Source: Nocardioides luti (lineage in GTDB: Bacteria; Actinomycetota; Actinomycetes; Propionibacteriales; Nocardioidaceae). Taken from it: DNA of 64,000 bases. The notes under the pieces were generated by a model. The model was not told the DNA's origin and searched no databases. It was given only the letters and a program-made list of their open reading frames with translations. A program made the translations under genes and the position numbers. Where the stretch lies: NCBI RefSeq assembly GCF_014212315.1, contig NZ_JACKXE010000001.1:1612001-1676000 (forward strand), read 5' to 3'. Shown here in pieces: positions 41,409-50,431 of this stretch. Each line of letters opens with the position of its first letter. Position 1 is the first letter of the stretch.

Positions 41409-41498
41409 TTTCCCCGGATATCCGGGGAAGTTGGCACTTTCCGGGTGTTGCAACACCCGGGAAGTGCGGGTTTCCCCGGATATCCGGGGAATCCGACA
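41409..41498. repeat. Composite extragenic palindrome, copy B (two outer palindromes 62 bp apart)
   Basis: The outer CCCCGGATATCCGGGG palindromes are centred at 41419.5 and 41481.5. The central dyad GGGTGTTG/CAACACCC (inside CACTT...AAGTG arms) is centred at 41450.5. The right side matches copy A almost base for base, ending TCCGACA, but the central ~10 bp differ while remaining palindromic. It lies between the tetR promoter and the pdxH stop (41503). Confidence 0.95.
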
Positions 41499-41502
41499 CC
41501 CC

Positions 41503-42162
41503 CTACGGCGCCAGCCGCTCCGTCTCCCACGACCCGGCAGCCCGCCGGTAGACCAGCCGGTCGTGCAGCCGACTGGTGCGGCCCTGCCAGAACTCGACGG
41601 TCTCGGGACGGACGAGGTAGCCGCCCCACTCCTCGGGGACGGGGACATCCTCACCGGGGAAGCGGGCGTCGGCCTCGGCGTACGCCGCGTCCAGCGCGCC
41701 GCGGTCGGCGACCGGGTGGGACTGGTGGGAGGCCCAGGCGCCGATCCGGGAGCCCCGGGGCCGCGAGTCGAAGTAGGCGCGCACGTCGGCGTCCGGCAGC
41801 GGCTCGGCGACGCCGTCCACGCGGACCTGGCGCTCGAGCAGGTGCCAGGGGAAGAGCAGCGAGCAGGCGGGGTTCGCGGCGAGCTCGGCGCCCTTGCGGG
41901 AGCGGGTGTTGGTGAAGAAGCGGAAGCCGTCCTCGGCGACGCCCTTGAGCAGCACCATCCGCGACGAGGGACGGCCCTCGGCGGAGACGGTCGAGATGAC
42001 CATCGCGTTCGGCTCGTGCAGGTTGGCGGCGCGCACGTCCTCGAACCAGCGGCGGAACATCGTGACCGGGTCGGGCGCGAGGTCGCCCTCGTCGAGCCCC
42101 CCGGCGGCGTACTCGTGGCGCAGGTCGGCGATGGCCGCGTCGTCGTGCGTGTTGTCACCCAT
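41503..42162 (-). CDS. pdxH: Pyridoxamine 5'-phosphate oxidase
   Basis: A 219-residue flavoenzyme that oxidises PNP/PMP to PLP. The N-terminal IADLRHEYAAGGLDEGDLAP is the substrate-binding segment, RMVLLKGVAEDGFRFFTNT is the FMN site, and SRIGAWASHQS plus RLHDRLVYRR complete the signature. The ATG has TAGATT 6 nt upstream, so it is probably leaderless. Monocistronic, divergent from citrate synthase. Confidence 0.95.
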   Translation of the reverse strand: MGDNTHDDAAIADLRHEYAAGGLDEGDLAPDPVTMFRRWFEDVRAANLHEPNAMVISTVSAEGRPSSRMVLLKGVAEDGFRFFTNTRSRKGAELAANPACSLLFPWHLLERQVRVDGVAEPLPDADVRAYFDSRPRGSRIGAWASHQSHPVADRGALDAAYAEADARFPGEDVPVPEEWGGYLVRPETVEFWQGRTSRLHDRLVYRRAAGSWETERLAP

Positions 42163-42168
42163 GCGTCG

Positions 42169-42174
42169 AATCTA
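42169..42174 (-). promoter_or_regulatory. -10 element of leaderless pdxH
   Basis: TAGATT on the minus strand ends 6 nt before the pdxH ATG (42162), with no SD between. Confidence 0.58.
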
Positions 42175-42277
42175 GGCGCCGGGGTGTCGCCCGCGCGGCG
42201 GCAGGTGCAGAATGCGTCCGGCGCACCCCCCGGGTCGCGCCTCCCACCATCCCCTTCCGCGAAGGAGTCGCGAGCGC

Positions 42278-43381
42278 ATGACCGAGGTACACCACGGACT
42301 CGAAGGTGTCGTTGCGTTCGAGTCCGAGATCGCCGAGCCCGACAAGGAAGGCTCCGCGCTGCGCTACCGCGGCGTGGACATCGAGGACATCGTCGGGCGG
42401 GTGCCGTTCGAGAACGTCTGGGGCCTGCTGATCGACGGCGCCTACCAGCCCGGCCTCGCCCCGGCCGAGCCCTACAACCTGCCGGTCCACACCGGTGACG
42501 TCCGCGTCGACGTGCAAGCCGCCGTGGCCATGCTCGCGCCGGCGTTCGGCTTCGGCCAGACCTACGACATCTCCGACGAGCAGGCCCGCGAGGACATCGG
42601 CCGGCTCGCCGTGATGGTCCTGTCGTACGCCGCCCAGTCGGCGCGCGGCCTGAACCAGCCGGTCGTCCCCCAGAAGGCCGTCGACGAGGGCAAGACGCTC
42701 GCCGAGAAGTTCCTGATCCGCTGGAAGGGCGAGGCCGACCCCAAGCACGCCCACGCGATCGACGCCTACTGGAGCAGCGCGGCCGAGCACGGCATGAACG
42801 CCTCCACGTTCACCGCGCGCGTCATCACCTCCACGGGTGCCGACGTCGCGGCCGCGTTCTCCGGCGCCATCGGCGCGATGAGCGGCCCGCTGCACGGCGG
42901 AGCCCCGGCCCGCGTGCTGACGATGATCGAGGACGTCGAGAAGTCCGGGGACGCCACGGCGTACGTCAAGGGCCTGCTCGACTCCGGCGAGCGGCTGATG
43001 GGCTTCGGCCACCGCGTCTACCGCGCGGAGGACCCGCGCGCCCGCGTCCTGCGTCGTACGGCGAAGGAGCTCGACGCCCCGCGCTACGCCGTCGCCGAGG
43101 CGCTGGAGCAGGCGGCCCTCAAGGAGCTGCGCGAGCGTCGTCCCGACCGCGTCCTCGAGACCAACGTCGAGTTCTGGGCGGCCATCGTCCTCGACTTCGC
43201 CGAGGTCCCGTCGAACATGTTCACCGCGATGTTCACCTGCGCCCGCACCGGCGGCTGGTCGGCGCACATCCTGGAGCAGAAGCGCACGGGCCGCCTGATC
43301 CGTCCGTCCGCCGTCTACACCGGCCCGGCGTCCCGCAAGGCCGACGAGGTCGACGGCTGGAAGTCGGAGTGGGCCGGCTGA
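42278..43381 (+). CDS. Citrate synthase 2 (type II-like)
   Basis: A 367-residue enzyme. Active-site segments are HGMNAST, GPLHGGAPARVL and GFGHRVYRAEDPRARVLR, containing the catalytic His-His-Asp set. The short length matches the citrate/methylcitrate synthase 2 group of actinobacteria rather than the ~430-residue GltA. It condenses acetyl-CoA (or possibly propionyl-CoA) with oxaloacetate. GAAGGAG lies 10 nt before the ATG at 42278. The next gene starts within its last 13 nt. Confidence 0.92.
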   Translation: MTEVHHGLEGVVAFESEIAEPDKEGSALRYRGVDIEDIVGRVPFENVWGLLIDGAYQPGLAPAEPYNLPVHTGDVRVDVQAAVAMLAPAFGFGQTYDISDEQAREDIGRLAVMVLSYAAQSARGLNQPVVPQKAVDEGKTLAEKFLIRWKGEADPKHAHAIDAYWSSAAEHGMNASTFTARVITSTGADVAAAFSGAIGAMSGPLHGGAPARVLTMIEDVEKSGDATAYVKGLLDSGERLMGFGHRVYRAEDPRARVLRRTAKELDAPRYAVAEALEQAALKELRERRPDRVLETNVEFWAAIVLDFAEVPSNMFTAMFTCARTGGWSAHILEQKRTGRLIRPSAVYTGPASRKADEVDGWKSEWAG

Positions 43382-43950
43382 GCCTGCCCCACCTGGCGAC
43401 CGACCGGCTCCGCCTGGAGCCGGTCGGCGCCGCGCACCTCCCCCACCTCGTCGAGCTCAACGCCGACCCCGCGGTGATGCGCTTCATCCGCGGCCGGGCC
43501 GCCACGCCGGCCGAGACCAGGGCCGAGTGGGACGAGCGGCTCACCGCCCGCTCGGACTTACGCCGCGGCCTGGGCTACTGGGCCGGGTTCACCCGCGACG
43601 ACGCCGGGCCGGAGCGGTTCGCCGGCTGGTGGTCGGCGAGCAGCGTCCGCGGCCGGCCCGAACTGTCAGGCGTCGGCTACCGCCTGCCCCGGGCCGCCTG
43701 GGGCCGCGGCCTGGCGACCGAGGGTGCCCGCGCCCTGCTGGCGCAGGCCTTCGCCTGCCCCGACGTGGAGCGGGTCGAGGCGACCACGATGGTGGTGAAC
43801 ACCGGCTCCCGTGCGGTGCTCGGCAAGCTCGGCATGAGCCTCGTCGAGACCTGGGTGCAGGAGTGGGACGACCCGGTGCCGGGGTGGGAGCAGGGCGAGG
43901 TGCGCTACGCCCTCGACCGGGCCGCGTTCGCGGCGGGCGCTCAGTCCTGA
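43369..43950 (+). CDS. GNAT acetyltransferase (RimJ/RimL-like)
   Basis: A 193-residue protein with LATDRLRLEPVGAAHLPHLVEL at the N-terminus, GYRLPRAAWGRGLATEGARALL as the acetyl-CoA loop, and TTMVVNTGSRAVLGKLGM. The GTG start overlaps citrate synthase by 13 nt, so it is coupled, though a metabolic link is not evident. Its stop overlaps the convergent peptidase-like gene by 10 nt. Substrate unknown. Confidence 0.85.
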   Translation: MGRLSLPHLATDRLRLEPVGAAHLPHLVELNADPAVMRFIRGRAATPAETRAEWDERLTARSDLRRGLGYWAGFTRDDAGPERFAGWWSASSVRGRPELSGVGYRLPRAAWGRGLATEGARALLAQAFACPDVERVEATTMVVNTGSRAVLGKLGMSLVETWVQEWDDPVPGWEQGEVRYALDRAAFAAGAQS

Positions 43951-44525
43951 TCGACCTTGCCGGCGTACCAGCTGGTGCCGCCCTTGGCCGCCTTCCGGGT
44001 GAGCGAGACGTGCAGGTGCGTGCGGTGCCGCAGCACCTTCGAGCACTTCTTGCGGGACTTGCAGGAGGAGCTGAGGTAGGCCTCCCGCTCGAACTCGTGC
44101 CAGGCGGGGTACATGTGGTCGTTCCAGATGACGTACATGATCCCCATCCGTCGGGCCTTGACGTCGTGGTTGCCGGCCTCGTCGTCGGCGAACGCCCAGT
44201 CGAGGAAGGCCTTCGCCTTCTTCCGGTCCGCCTTCGACGAGGCGTCCAGCGTCCAGTCGAAGGCGCGACCCTCCTTGTGCTCCGAGGTGCCGCCGCTGGA
44301 GCACGGCCGCGAGATGCCCCCGAAGCCGCCGCCGAAGTGCTGGACCAGCCAGTGCCCGAGGTACGTCGTGCCCGGCTTGGCCTTCGGGTGGCAGTGGGTC
44401 TGCGGCTGGTAGCCGGCGTAGTCCTCGAGCGGCGCCGCGGAAGCGGCCGACGGGGAGAGCAGGGCCAGCACGACCACGGGGACCAGCAGGACCGGGGCGA
44501 GCAGACGGGGCACGAACGGGCGCAC
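43941..44525 (-). CDS. Secreted DD-peptidase-fold protein
   Basis: A 194-residue protein. The signal peptide (RPFVPRLLAPVLLVPVVVLALLS..ASA) is cleaved near residue 30. SEHKEGRAFDW and RTHLHVSL give the His-Asp-His zinc ligand pattern of the VanY/Hedgehog-like peptidase fold. Four Cys suggest disulfides outside the cell. It probably trims peptidoglycan or acts as a binding module. The GTG at 44525 has GGAGG 8 nt upstream, and TACGCT (44562-44557) is a likely -10. The longer upstream frame is not family-like. Confidence 0.8.
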   Translation of the reverse strand: MRPFVPRLLAPVLLVPVVVLALLSPSAASAAPLEDYAGYQPQTHCHPKAKPGTTYLGHWLVQHFGGGFGGISRPCSSGGTSEHKEGRAFDWTLDASSKADRKKAKAFLDWAFADDEAGNHDVKARRMGIMYVIWNDHMYPAWHEFEREAYLSSSCKSRKKCSKVLRHRTHLHVSLTRKAAKGGTSWYAGKVDQD

Positions 44526-44683
44526 GGGGGTTCCTCCGAGAGTGGATCGACGCCCGAGCGTAGGTCGGCCGCCCCCATGTGTCTGTCCTCCGATCGGCCC
44601 TGCTCGCCTGGCCCGCCCGGGCCGCAACGACTCGTCGGACGCTGTCGGAGCCAGCCCTTGAAACGGGTCAGTACACTGAGAAG

Positions 44684-44790
44684 CCTGGGGGGAGTACCTC
44701 ACCCAAGCGTCATCCGGTCAGTACGGCGGTCCCACGTCCGCCTCGGGTGACCGCCGGTCTCGGCCGGTCGAGGGAGACCGCGGACAACGA
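44684..44790 (+). ncRNA. Probable yybP-ykoY (manganese) riboswitch before terC
   Basis: The leader contains GGGGGGAGTACC near its 5' end, a GCGTCATC internal segment, several G/C stems and GGGAGACC near its 3' end. These are the order and key bases of the yybP-ykoY element, which often precedes TerC-type genes. TACACT at 44672-44677 is a plausible -10, with start just before the element. The aptamer ends ~20 nt before the terC RBS, so Mn2+ would control translation or termination. Exact ends are estimated. Confidence 0.68.
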
Positions 44791-44809
44791 CACCTGTCCG
44801 AGGAGACCC

Positions 44810-45838
44810 ATGACCTCCCCGCTCACCCCGATGGCCATCGACATCATCGGCACCCCCACGCTCTGGACCGTCACGCTCGGTCTGGTGCTCGGCCTGATCG
44901 CCCTCGACTTCGTCCTGACCCGCCGGCCCCACGAGGTCTCGCTGGGCGAGGCGCTCGGCTGGTCGGCGTTCTACGTCGCACTCCCCCTCGCCTTCGGCGG
45001 CTACGTCTGGTGGGCGCACGGCTCGGGCCGCGGCGTGGAGTACCTCACCGGCTACCTCGTCGAGAAGTCGCTCAGCGTCGACAACCTCTTCGTCTTCATG
45101 CTGCTCCTGGCCGCGTTCGCGGTCCCCAAGGAGCTGCAGCAGCGGGTGCTGCTCTACGGCATCATCGGCGCCCTCGTGCTGCGCGGCATCTTCATCGCCG
45201 TCGGCGCGGCCGCGCTGGCGGCCTTCGACTGGGTCTTCCTGGTCTTCGGCCTGGTCCTGCTCGTCACCGGCGTCAAGATCCTGCGCGACGCGATCCGCGG
45301 TCACGACCACGCGGTCGACGTGTCCTCGATGCGGGTGGTGCGCCTGGCCCGCAAGGTGATGCCCGTGACGGAGGAGTACGCCGGCCCGCGCCTGACCGTC
45401 CGGGAGGCCGGCCGCCGCGCCCTCACGCCGTTCGCGCTCGTCGTGCTCGCGGTCTTCGCCACCGACATCGTCTTCGCGATCGACTCGGTCCCCGCGGTCT
45501 ACGGCATCACCGGCGACCCCTACCTGGTCTTCGCCACCAACGCCTTCGCCCTGCTGGGCCTGCGCGCGCTCTACTTCGTCCTCGAGAGCGCGCTCAGCAA
45601 GCTCGTGCACCTCAGCTACGGCCTGGCCGCCATCCTGGGCTTCATCGGCGTCAAGCTCGCGCTGCACTGGGGCCACCTGCAGTGGAAGTCCGTCCCCGAG
45701 ATCCCGACGCTGGCCTCGCTCGGCGTGGTCGTCGGCATCCTGGCGGTGACGGTCTGCACGAGCCTGGTCGCGTCGAAGCGGGCCGAGCAGCGCGAGCAGC
45801 AGGAGACGGGCGAGCAGCCCGCCGACGTCACCAGCTGA
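44810..45838 (+). CDS. TerC-family membrane protein (Alx-like)
   Basis: A 342-residue polytopic protein with about nine TMs. Family motifs are EKSLSVDNLFVF and ATDIVFAIDSVPAVYGIT, whose Asp residues form the metal-transport site, then FATNAFALLGLRALYF. Family members export Mn2+ during excess or act in metalation of secreted enzymes. RBS AGGAG at 44801-44805. Preceded by a probable Mn2+ riboswitch, which supports manganese as ligand. The tail overlaps a convergent gene by 11 nt. Confidence 0.93.
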   Translation: MTSPLTPMAIDIIGTPTLWTVTLGLVLGLIALDFVLTRRPHEVSLGEALGWSAFYVALPLAFGGYVWWAHGSGRGVEYLTGYLVEKSLSVDNLFVFMLLLAAFAVPKELQQRVLLYGIIGALVLRGIFIAVGAAALAAFDWVFLVFGLVLLVTGVKILRDAIRGHDHAVDVSSMRVVRLARKVMPVTEEYAGPRLTVREAGRRALTPFALVVLAVFATDIVFAIDSVPAVYGITGDPYLVFATNAFALLGLRALYFVLESALSKLVHLSYGLAAILGFIGVKLALHWGHLQWKSVPEIPTLASLGVVVGILAVTVCTSLVASKRAEQREQQETGEQPADVTS

Positions 45839-46232
45839 CGACGTCGGTGACGACCGGCTCGGTGCCGTTGAAGAGCTCGAAGAGCCAGCCGTCCGGGGTG
45901 TCGCGCAGGACGCCCGACAGCCGGAACTCCAGGCTCTCGACGGTGCCGTCCGAGCTGGTCACCACGGCCTGCGCCGGCGCGACGAACCACAGGATGTCGC
46001 CGCTGCGGCGGGCGTAGATCGTCTCGAACTCCCAGCCCACGGTCACGGGCAGCTTGAAGAGCAGCCCCATGAAGTCCCGGAGCTCCTCGTGGCCGTGGGC
46101 GTGCTCGCCGAGGTCGGCGCCGTACGTCGCCCCGTCCTCCACGAAGCAGGCGACGGCCCCCTCGACGTCGCGCTCCCGCAGGCACCGCTGGAGGCGCGCC
46201 ACGGCCTCGACCGCGATCTCCAGGTCACCCAT
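45828..46232 (-). CDS. SnoaL/NTF2-like protein
   Basis: A 134-residue cone-fold protein: EAVARLQRCLRERDVEGAVACFVEDGATYG is the usual helix-strand opening, then HAHGHEELRDFMGLLF, and four C-terminal strands. Such domains serve as small enzymes or binding proteins; no active site is assignable. Convergent with terC; the coding ends overlap by 11 nt, so no terminator fits between them. Confidence 0.83.
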   Translation of the reverse strand: MGDLEIAVEAVARLQRCLRERDVEGAVACFVEDGATYGADLGEHAHGHEELRDFMGLLFKLPVTVGWEFETIYARRSGDILWFVAPAQAVVTSSDGTVESLEFRLSGVLRDTPDGWLFELFNGTEPVVTDVVSW

Positions 46233-46370
46233 GCGCCACCCCCCTCGTCACGCCCGGAGCCGTCGCTCGGCCCCCACACCCGTCGAGTATGACGCGCCAG
46301 GGGGCCTTGCACGGGAGGACGGACCGTGACCGGTCTGGACCTCTCCCCCGCCCGGGAAGGCGGTCCAGGG

Positions 46371-46871
46371 CTAGACCTGGTGGTCCGGGCGGGCCGTGAG
46401 GCGCTTGCCGAAGCACCGCGAGAGCGGCTCGTCGCGGTAGTGCCCGAAGCCCGCGACGGGCGTGTAGCCCGACGACTCGTACAGCGCGATCGCCTCCGGC
46501 TGGCGGGTCCCGGTCTCCAGGACCAGGACGTCCGCACCGGCCTCCGCCGCGGTGGTCTCGAGGTGGGCGAGCACGGCCCGGGCGACGCCGGCCCCGCGGT
46601 GCGAGGGTACGACGTACATCCGCTTGATCTCCGCGGTCGCGGTGCTGCCGAGCGCCTCGACGCCCGAGCGGCGCCACGCCCCCGTCGCGACCGGCTCGCC
46701 CCCGTCGTAGGCGACGAAGAAGCTGCCGAGCGGCGGGTCGAACATCGCGTGCTCGAGCGGGGTCTCGTCGGGGCCGCCGTAGCGCCGGACGTACTCCTGC
46801 TGGACCTGCTCGATCAGCGCCAGCGCGTCGGGCTGGCCGTAGCCGACCCGACGGATCTCGAGGTCAGGCAA
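46371..46871 (-). CDS. GNAT acetyltransferase
   Basis: A 166-residue protein. EIKRMYVVPSHRGAGVARAVLAHLE is motif A with the acetyl-CoA pyrophosphate loop, and LETGTRQPEAIALYESSGYTP is motif B. It resembles YjgM/PhnO-like small-molecule acetyltransferases. Its start overlaps the upstream zinc-ribbon gene by 8 nt. A ~140-bp gap to the NTF2-like gene start contains no feature I can name. Confidence 0.88.
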   Translation of the reverse strand: MPDLEIRRVGYGQPDALALIEQVQQEYVRRYGGPDETPLEHAMFDPPLGSFFVAYDGGEPVATGAWRRSGVEALGSTATAEIKRMYVVPSHRGAGVARAVLAHLETTAAEAGADVLVLETGTRQPEAIALYESSGYTPVAGFGHYRDEPLSRCFGKRLTARPDHQV

Positions 46872-47307
46872 GAGCCGACCCGCAGGCGTCGCAGAAGCGG
46901 GCGCCGTCGTCGTTGCGGACGCCGCACGAGGAGCAGAAGCGGCCGGTCCTCGCCGGGGCGTCGTCGACGGTGCGGCCGACGCCGAGCACCCCCTCGCCGT
47001 CGGAGAGGTACGCCGCGGAGTCCTTCACGACCGGCATCGTCTCGCCCGCGCCGTACCGGGCGGCCGCCCCCATGAAGCCGAGGTTCGCGCAGACGAGCGC
47101 CCCCATCAGGCACAGACCGCCGCCGAGGAACGTCAGCATGCCGTCGGGGGCGCCGGTGTCCTCGACGTCGAGGTCGGTGTTCGCGAACGTCGAGAAGCCG
47201 CGGTAGAGGAGGTAGGCACCCAGGAGGGCCAGCACGACGGCGGCGACACGGAAGACCGTGCGGGCGCCGGACTGACGGGCGAACCCGGGGTTGGGCGTGG
47301 TGCTCAT
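46864..47307 (-). CDS. Two-TM protein with C-terminal zinc ribbon
   Basis: A 147-residue membrane protein. Two TM segments (~20-40 and ~55-78) are followed by a cytoplasmic tail ending FCSSCGVRNDDGARFCDAC, a double CxxC zinc ribbon. I prefer the ATG at 47307 (SD GGAGGAG, 6 nt) over 47346. Zinc-ribbon membrane proteins of this kind are widespread and uncharacterised. The gene is coupled to the GNAT downstream and divergent from serC. Confidence 0.78.
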   Translation of the reverse strand: MSTTPNPGFARQSGARTVFRVAAVVLALLGAYLLYRGFSTFANTDLDVEDTGAPDGMLTFLGGGLCLMGALVCANLGFMGAAARYGAGETMPVVKDSAAYLSDGEGVLGVGRTVDDAPARTGRFCSSCGVRNDDGARFCDACGSALA

Positions 47308-47362
47308 GATGGACTCCTCCGAGGCTTCGTTCACGACGGCTGACACACTAGGACCCTGCTGA

Positions 47363-48550
<1,188 letters not shown>

Positions 48551-48558
48551 GGGCGGGA

Positions 48559-48637
48559 AGTTTCACCGGGTACCCGGTGAAACTGGCGCTCCTGTCACGG
48601 AACTCCATGACACCAGCGCCAGTTTCGTGACAGGAGC
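48559..48637. repeat. Composite extragenic palindrome, half element C1
   Basis: The perfect 26-bp palindrome AGTTTCACCGGGT/ACCCGGTGAAACT is centred at 48571.5. 31 bp on (centre 48602.5) is a dyad with GAAACTGGCGCT/AGCGCCAGTTTC arms and inner TGTCA/TGACA. The right outer palindrome expected at 48633.5 is missing. A competing inverted repeat GCTCCTGTCACG/CGTGACAGGAGC (48588-48599, 48626-48637) overlaps. It begins 8 nt after the serC stop. Confidence 0.92.
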
Positions 48638-48664
48638 TGGGGTGGGACCGGTGCTGCGGGGGTG

Positions 48665-48760
48665 GGGAGTTTCATCGGTCGACCGCTGAAACTCCCGGCG
48701 GGACGCTGATGCTTCACCGGCCAGGCGGGAGTTCTGTCGGTCGACCGATGAAACTCCCGC
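48665..48760. repeat. Composite extragenic palindrome, C2-C3 pair 62 bp apart
   Basis: Palindromes with GGTCGACC cores and AGTTTC/GAAACT-type flanks are centred at 48680.5 (one mismatched pair) and 48742.5 (small left-arm changes), exactly 62 bp apart as in copies A and B. The centre (48711.5) has only a weak dyad. GGGAG/CTCCC extends both. It lies 46 bp past the macrodomain gene's stop (48806), between convergent genes. Confidence 0.92.
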
Positions 48761-48805
48761 GCCACCGCCACTCGCGCCGCCAGCGCCACTCGTCCAGCGC
48801 CGGAG

Positions 48806-49327
48806 CTACCCCAGCGCCGCGCGCACCAGGTCGTACGTCGCCCGGTCGAACGCCACGATGCGGGCCTCGCGCACGGAGGTCGGGGTGGAGCGCAGCGTGG
48901 TCACGGCCGCGTCGATGGCGTCGTCCTTGGGCCACCCGTAGACCCCGGCGCTGACCAGCGGGAACGCCACCGACCGGGCCCCGAGCTCGTCGGCGACGGC
49001 CAGGGCGCGGGTGTAGCACGAGACCAGGAGCGACCGGTCGGTCTCGCCCGCACGCCGGTCGGGACCGACCACGTGGATCACCCAGCGTGCCGGCAGGTCC
49101 CCGGCGGTCGTCCACCCGGCGTCCCCCGTGGCCAACCCGTGCGGGAAGCGCGCCCGGCAGTCCTCGAGGACCGCCGGGCCGCCCGCCCGGTGGATCGCCC
49201 CGTCGACGCCCCCGCCGCCGCGCATCGCGCGGTTGGCGGCGTTCACGACCGCGTCGACGTCCTGCCGGGTGATGTCGCCCTGCACCGCCGTCAGGACCGG
49301 CACGGACGGCACCGGCGGCACGGTCAC
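48806..49327 (-). CDS. Macrodomain protein (O-acetyl-ADP-ribose deacetylase type)
   Basis: A 173-residue macrodomain. VQGDITRQDVDAVVNAANR and GGGGVDGAIHRAGG are the ADP-ribose-binding loops, and FPLVSAGVYGWP is the second phosphate loop. It hydrolyses O-acetyl-ADP-ribose or ADP-ribosylated targets. The GTG start overlaps the topoisomerase IB stop (GTGA), so it is coupled to a DNA enzyme. A sirtuin gene at 28945 could provide O-acetyl-ADP-ribose. Confidence 0.9.
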   Translation of the reverse strand: MTVPPVPSVPVLTAVQGDITRQDVDAVVNAANRAMRGGGGVDGAIHRAGGPAVLEDCRARFPHGLATGDAGWTTAGDLPARWVIHVVGPDRRAGETDRSLLVSCYTRALAVADELGARSVAFPLVSAGVYGWPKDDAIDAAVTTLRSTPTSVREARIVAFDRATYDLVRAALG

Positions 49328-50331
49328 GACTGCTCCTTGACCAGCTTCAGCGTGGCCCGCTCCAGGGCGGCCTGCCGCTCGTCGGTCTTGTCGTAGGCCT
49401 TGCGCGTGGCCTTCGAGATCGTCCGGCCTTCCTCGTAGGCGTCGACCACGCGGGGGTCGACGTACGACGACCGCGCGAGCGTCGGGGTGTTGCCGAGGAA
49501 CTCCGCGACCTCCTTCATCGTCGCCGAGACGGCCCGCTTGCGCGACGCCTTCGTCTCCCCCTTCTCGGGCGACTCCGCCAGCGCCGCGGCAGCGATGACG
49601 GTGGCGTGCCAGGTCCGGAAGTCCTTGGCCGTCGCCTCGATCCCGGTCGCCTCGCGCACGTAGTCGTTGACCCGCGACGAGTCCAGCGACACCCACGACC
49701 GCCCGTCCTTGAAGGCCAGCATCCGGTCGCCCCCGCCCCGGCGCCGGCGCATCACCTCGAGGGCGTCCACGGTCGGCGGGTCGTCGATCTGGATGCGGTG
49801 GTCGACGCCGGACTTGCCGGTGAAGGAGAACACCAGCGCGTCGCCCTGGCGCCGCACGTGCCGGCGCTCCAGCGTGGTGAGGCCGAAGCTGCCGTTCTGG
49901 TCGGCGTAGACGTCGTTGCCGATCCGGAAGTACCCCAGGTCCAGCAGCCGCACCGCGACGGCGCACGCGCGCGAGAGCGACATGTCCTCGGTGCCGAGGT
50001 CGGTCAGGACCCGCTCGCGGGCGCGCGAGAGCGCCTTGCCGAAGCCGAGCACGCGGTCGAACTTCTCGCTGTCCCGCTTCGTGCGCCAGTCCGGGTGGTA
50101 GAGGTACTGCCGGCGCCCGGCGTCGTCGGTGCCGACCGCCTGCAGGTGCCCGTTGGGCCACGGGCAGACCCACACGTCCTTCCAGGCCGGCGGGATCACC
50201 AGGTCGCGGACCCGCTGGGCGTCCTCGTCGGGGAGGCGCTCGCCGTCCTGGTCGAGGTAGACGAATCCCTTCCCGGCACGGCGGCGGGTCCAGCCCGGCT
50301 GGTCGGGGGACGAGCGGCGGGTCCTCGGCAT
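49324..50331 (-). CDS. DNA topoisomerase IB (poxvirus-like)
   Basis: A 335-residue type IB enzyme. The N-terminal DNA-binding part has IPPAWKDVWVCPWPNGHLQA. The catalytic core has FSFTGKSGVDHRIQI, KDFRTWHATVIAA (Arg/His), and TLARSSYVDPRVVD with the nucleophilic Tyr. It relaxes supercoils through a 3'-phosphotyrosine. It is followed by, and overlaps, the macrodomain gene. About 100 nt upstream lie without a recognisable element. Confidence 0.94.
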   Translation of the reverse strand: MPRTRRSSPDQPGWTRRRAGKGFVYLDQDGERLPDEDAQRVRDLVIPPAWKDVWVCPWPNGHLQAVGTDDAGRRQYLYHPDWRTKRDSEKFDRVLGFGKALSRARERVLTDLGTEDMSLSRACAVAVRLLDLGYFRIGNDVYADQNGSFGLTTLERRHVRRQGDALVFSFTGKSGVDHRIQIDDPPTVDALEVMRRRRGGGDRMLAFKDGRSWVSLDSSRVNDYVREATGIEATAKDFRTWHATVIAAAALAESPEKGETKASRKRAVSATMKEVAEFLGNTPTLARSSYVDPRVVDAYEEGRTISKATRKAYDKTDERQAALERATLKLVKEQS

Positions 50332-50431
50332 GCCGCGAGACTAGCCAGCCGGGCCCAGACCCGGGCTCACCCCAGCGAGTGCGCCGACGCGGACGGCGCG
50401 CACGCCAACCCCGCGGCACCCACGAGACGCG

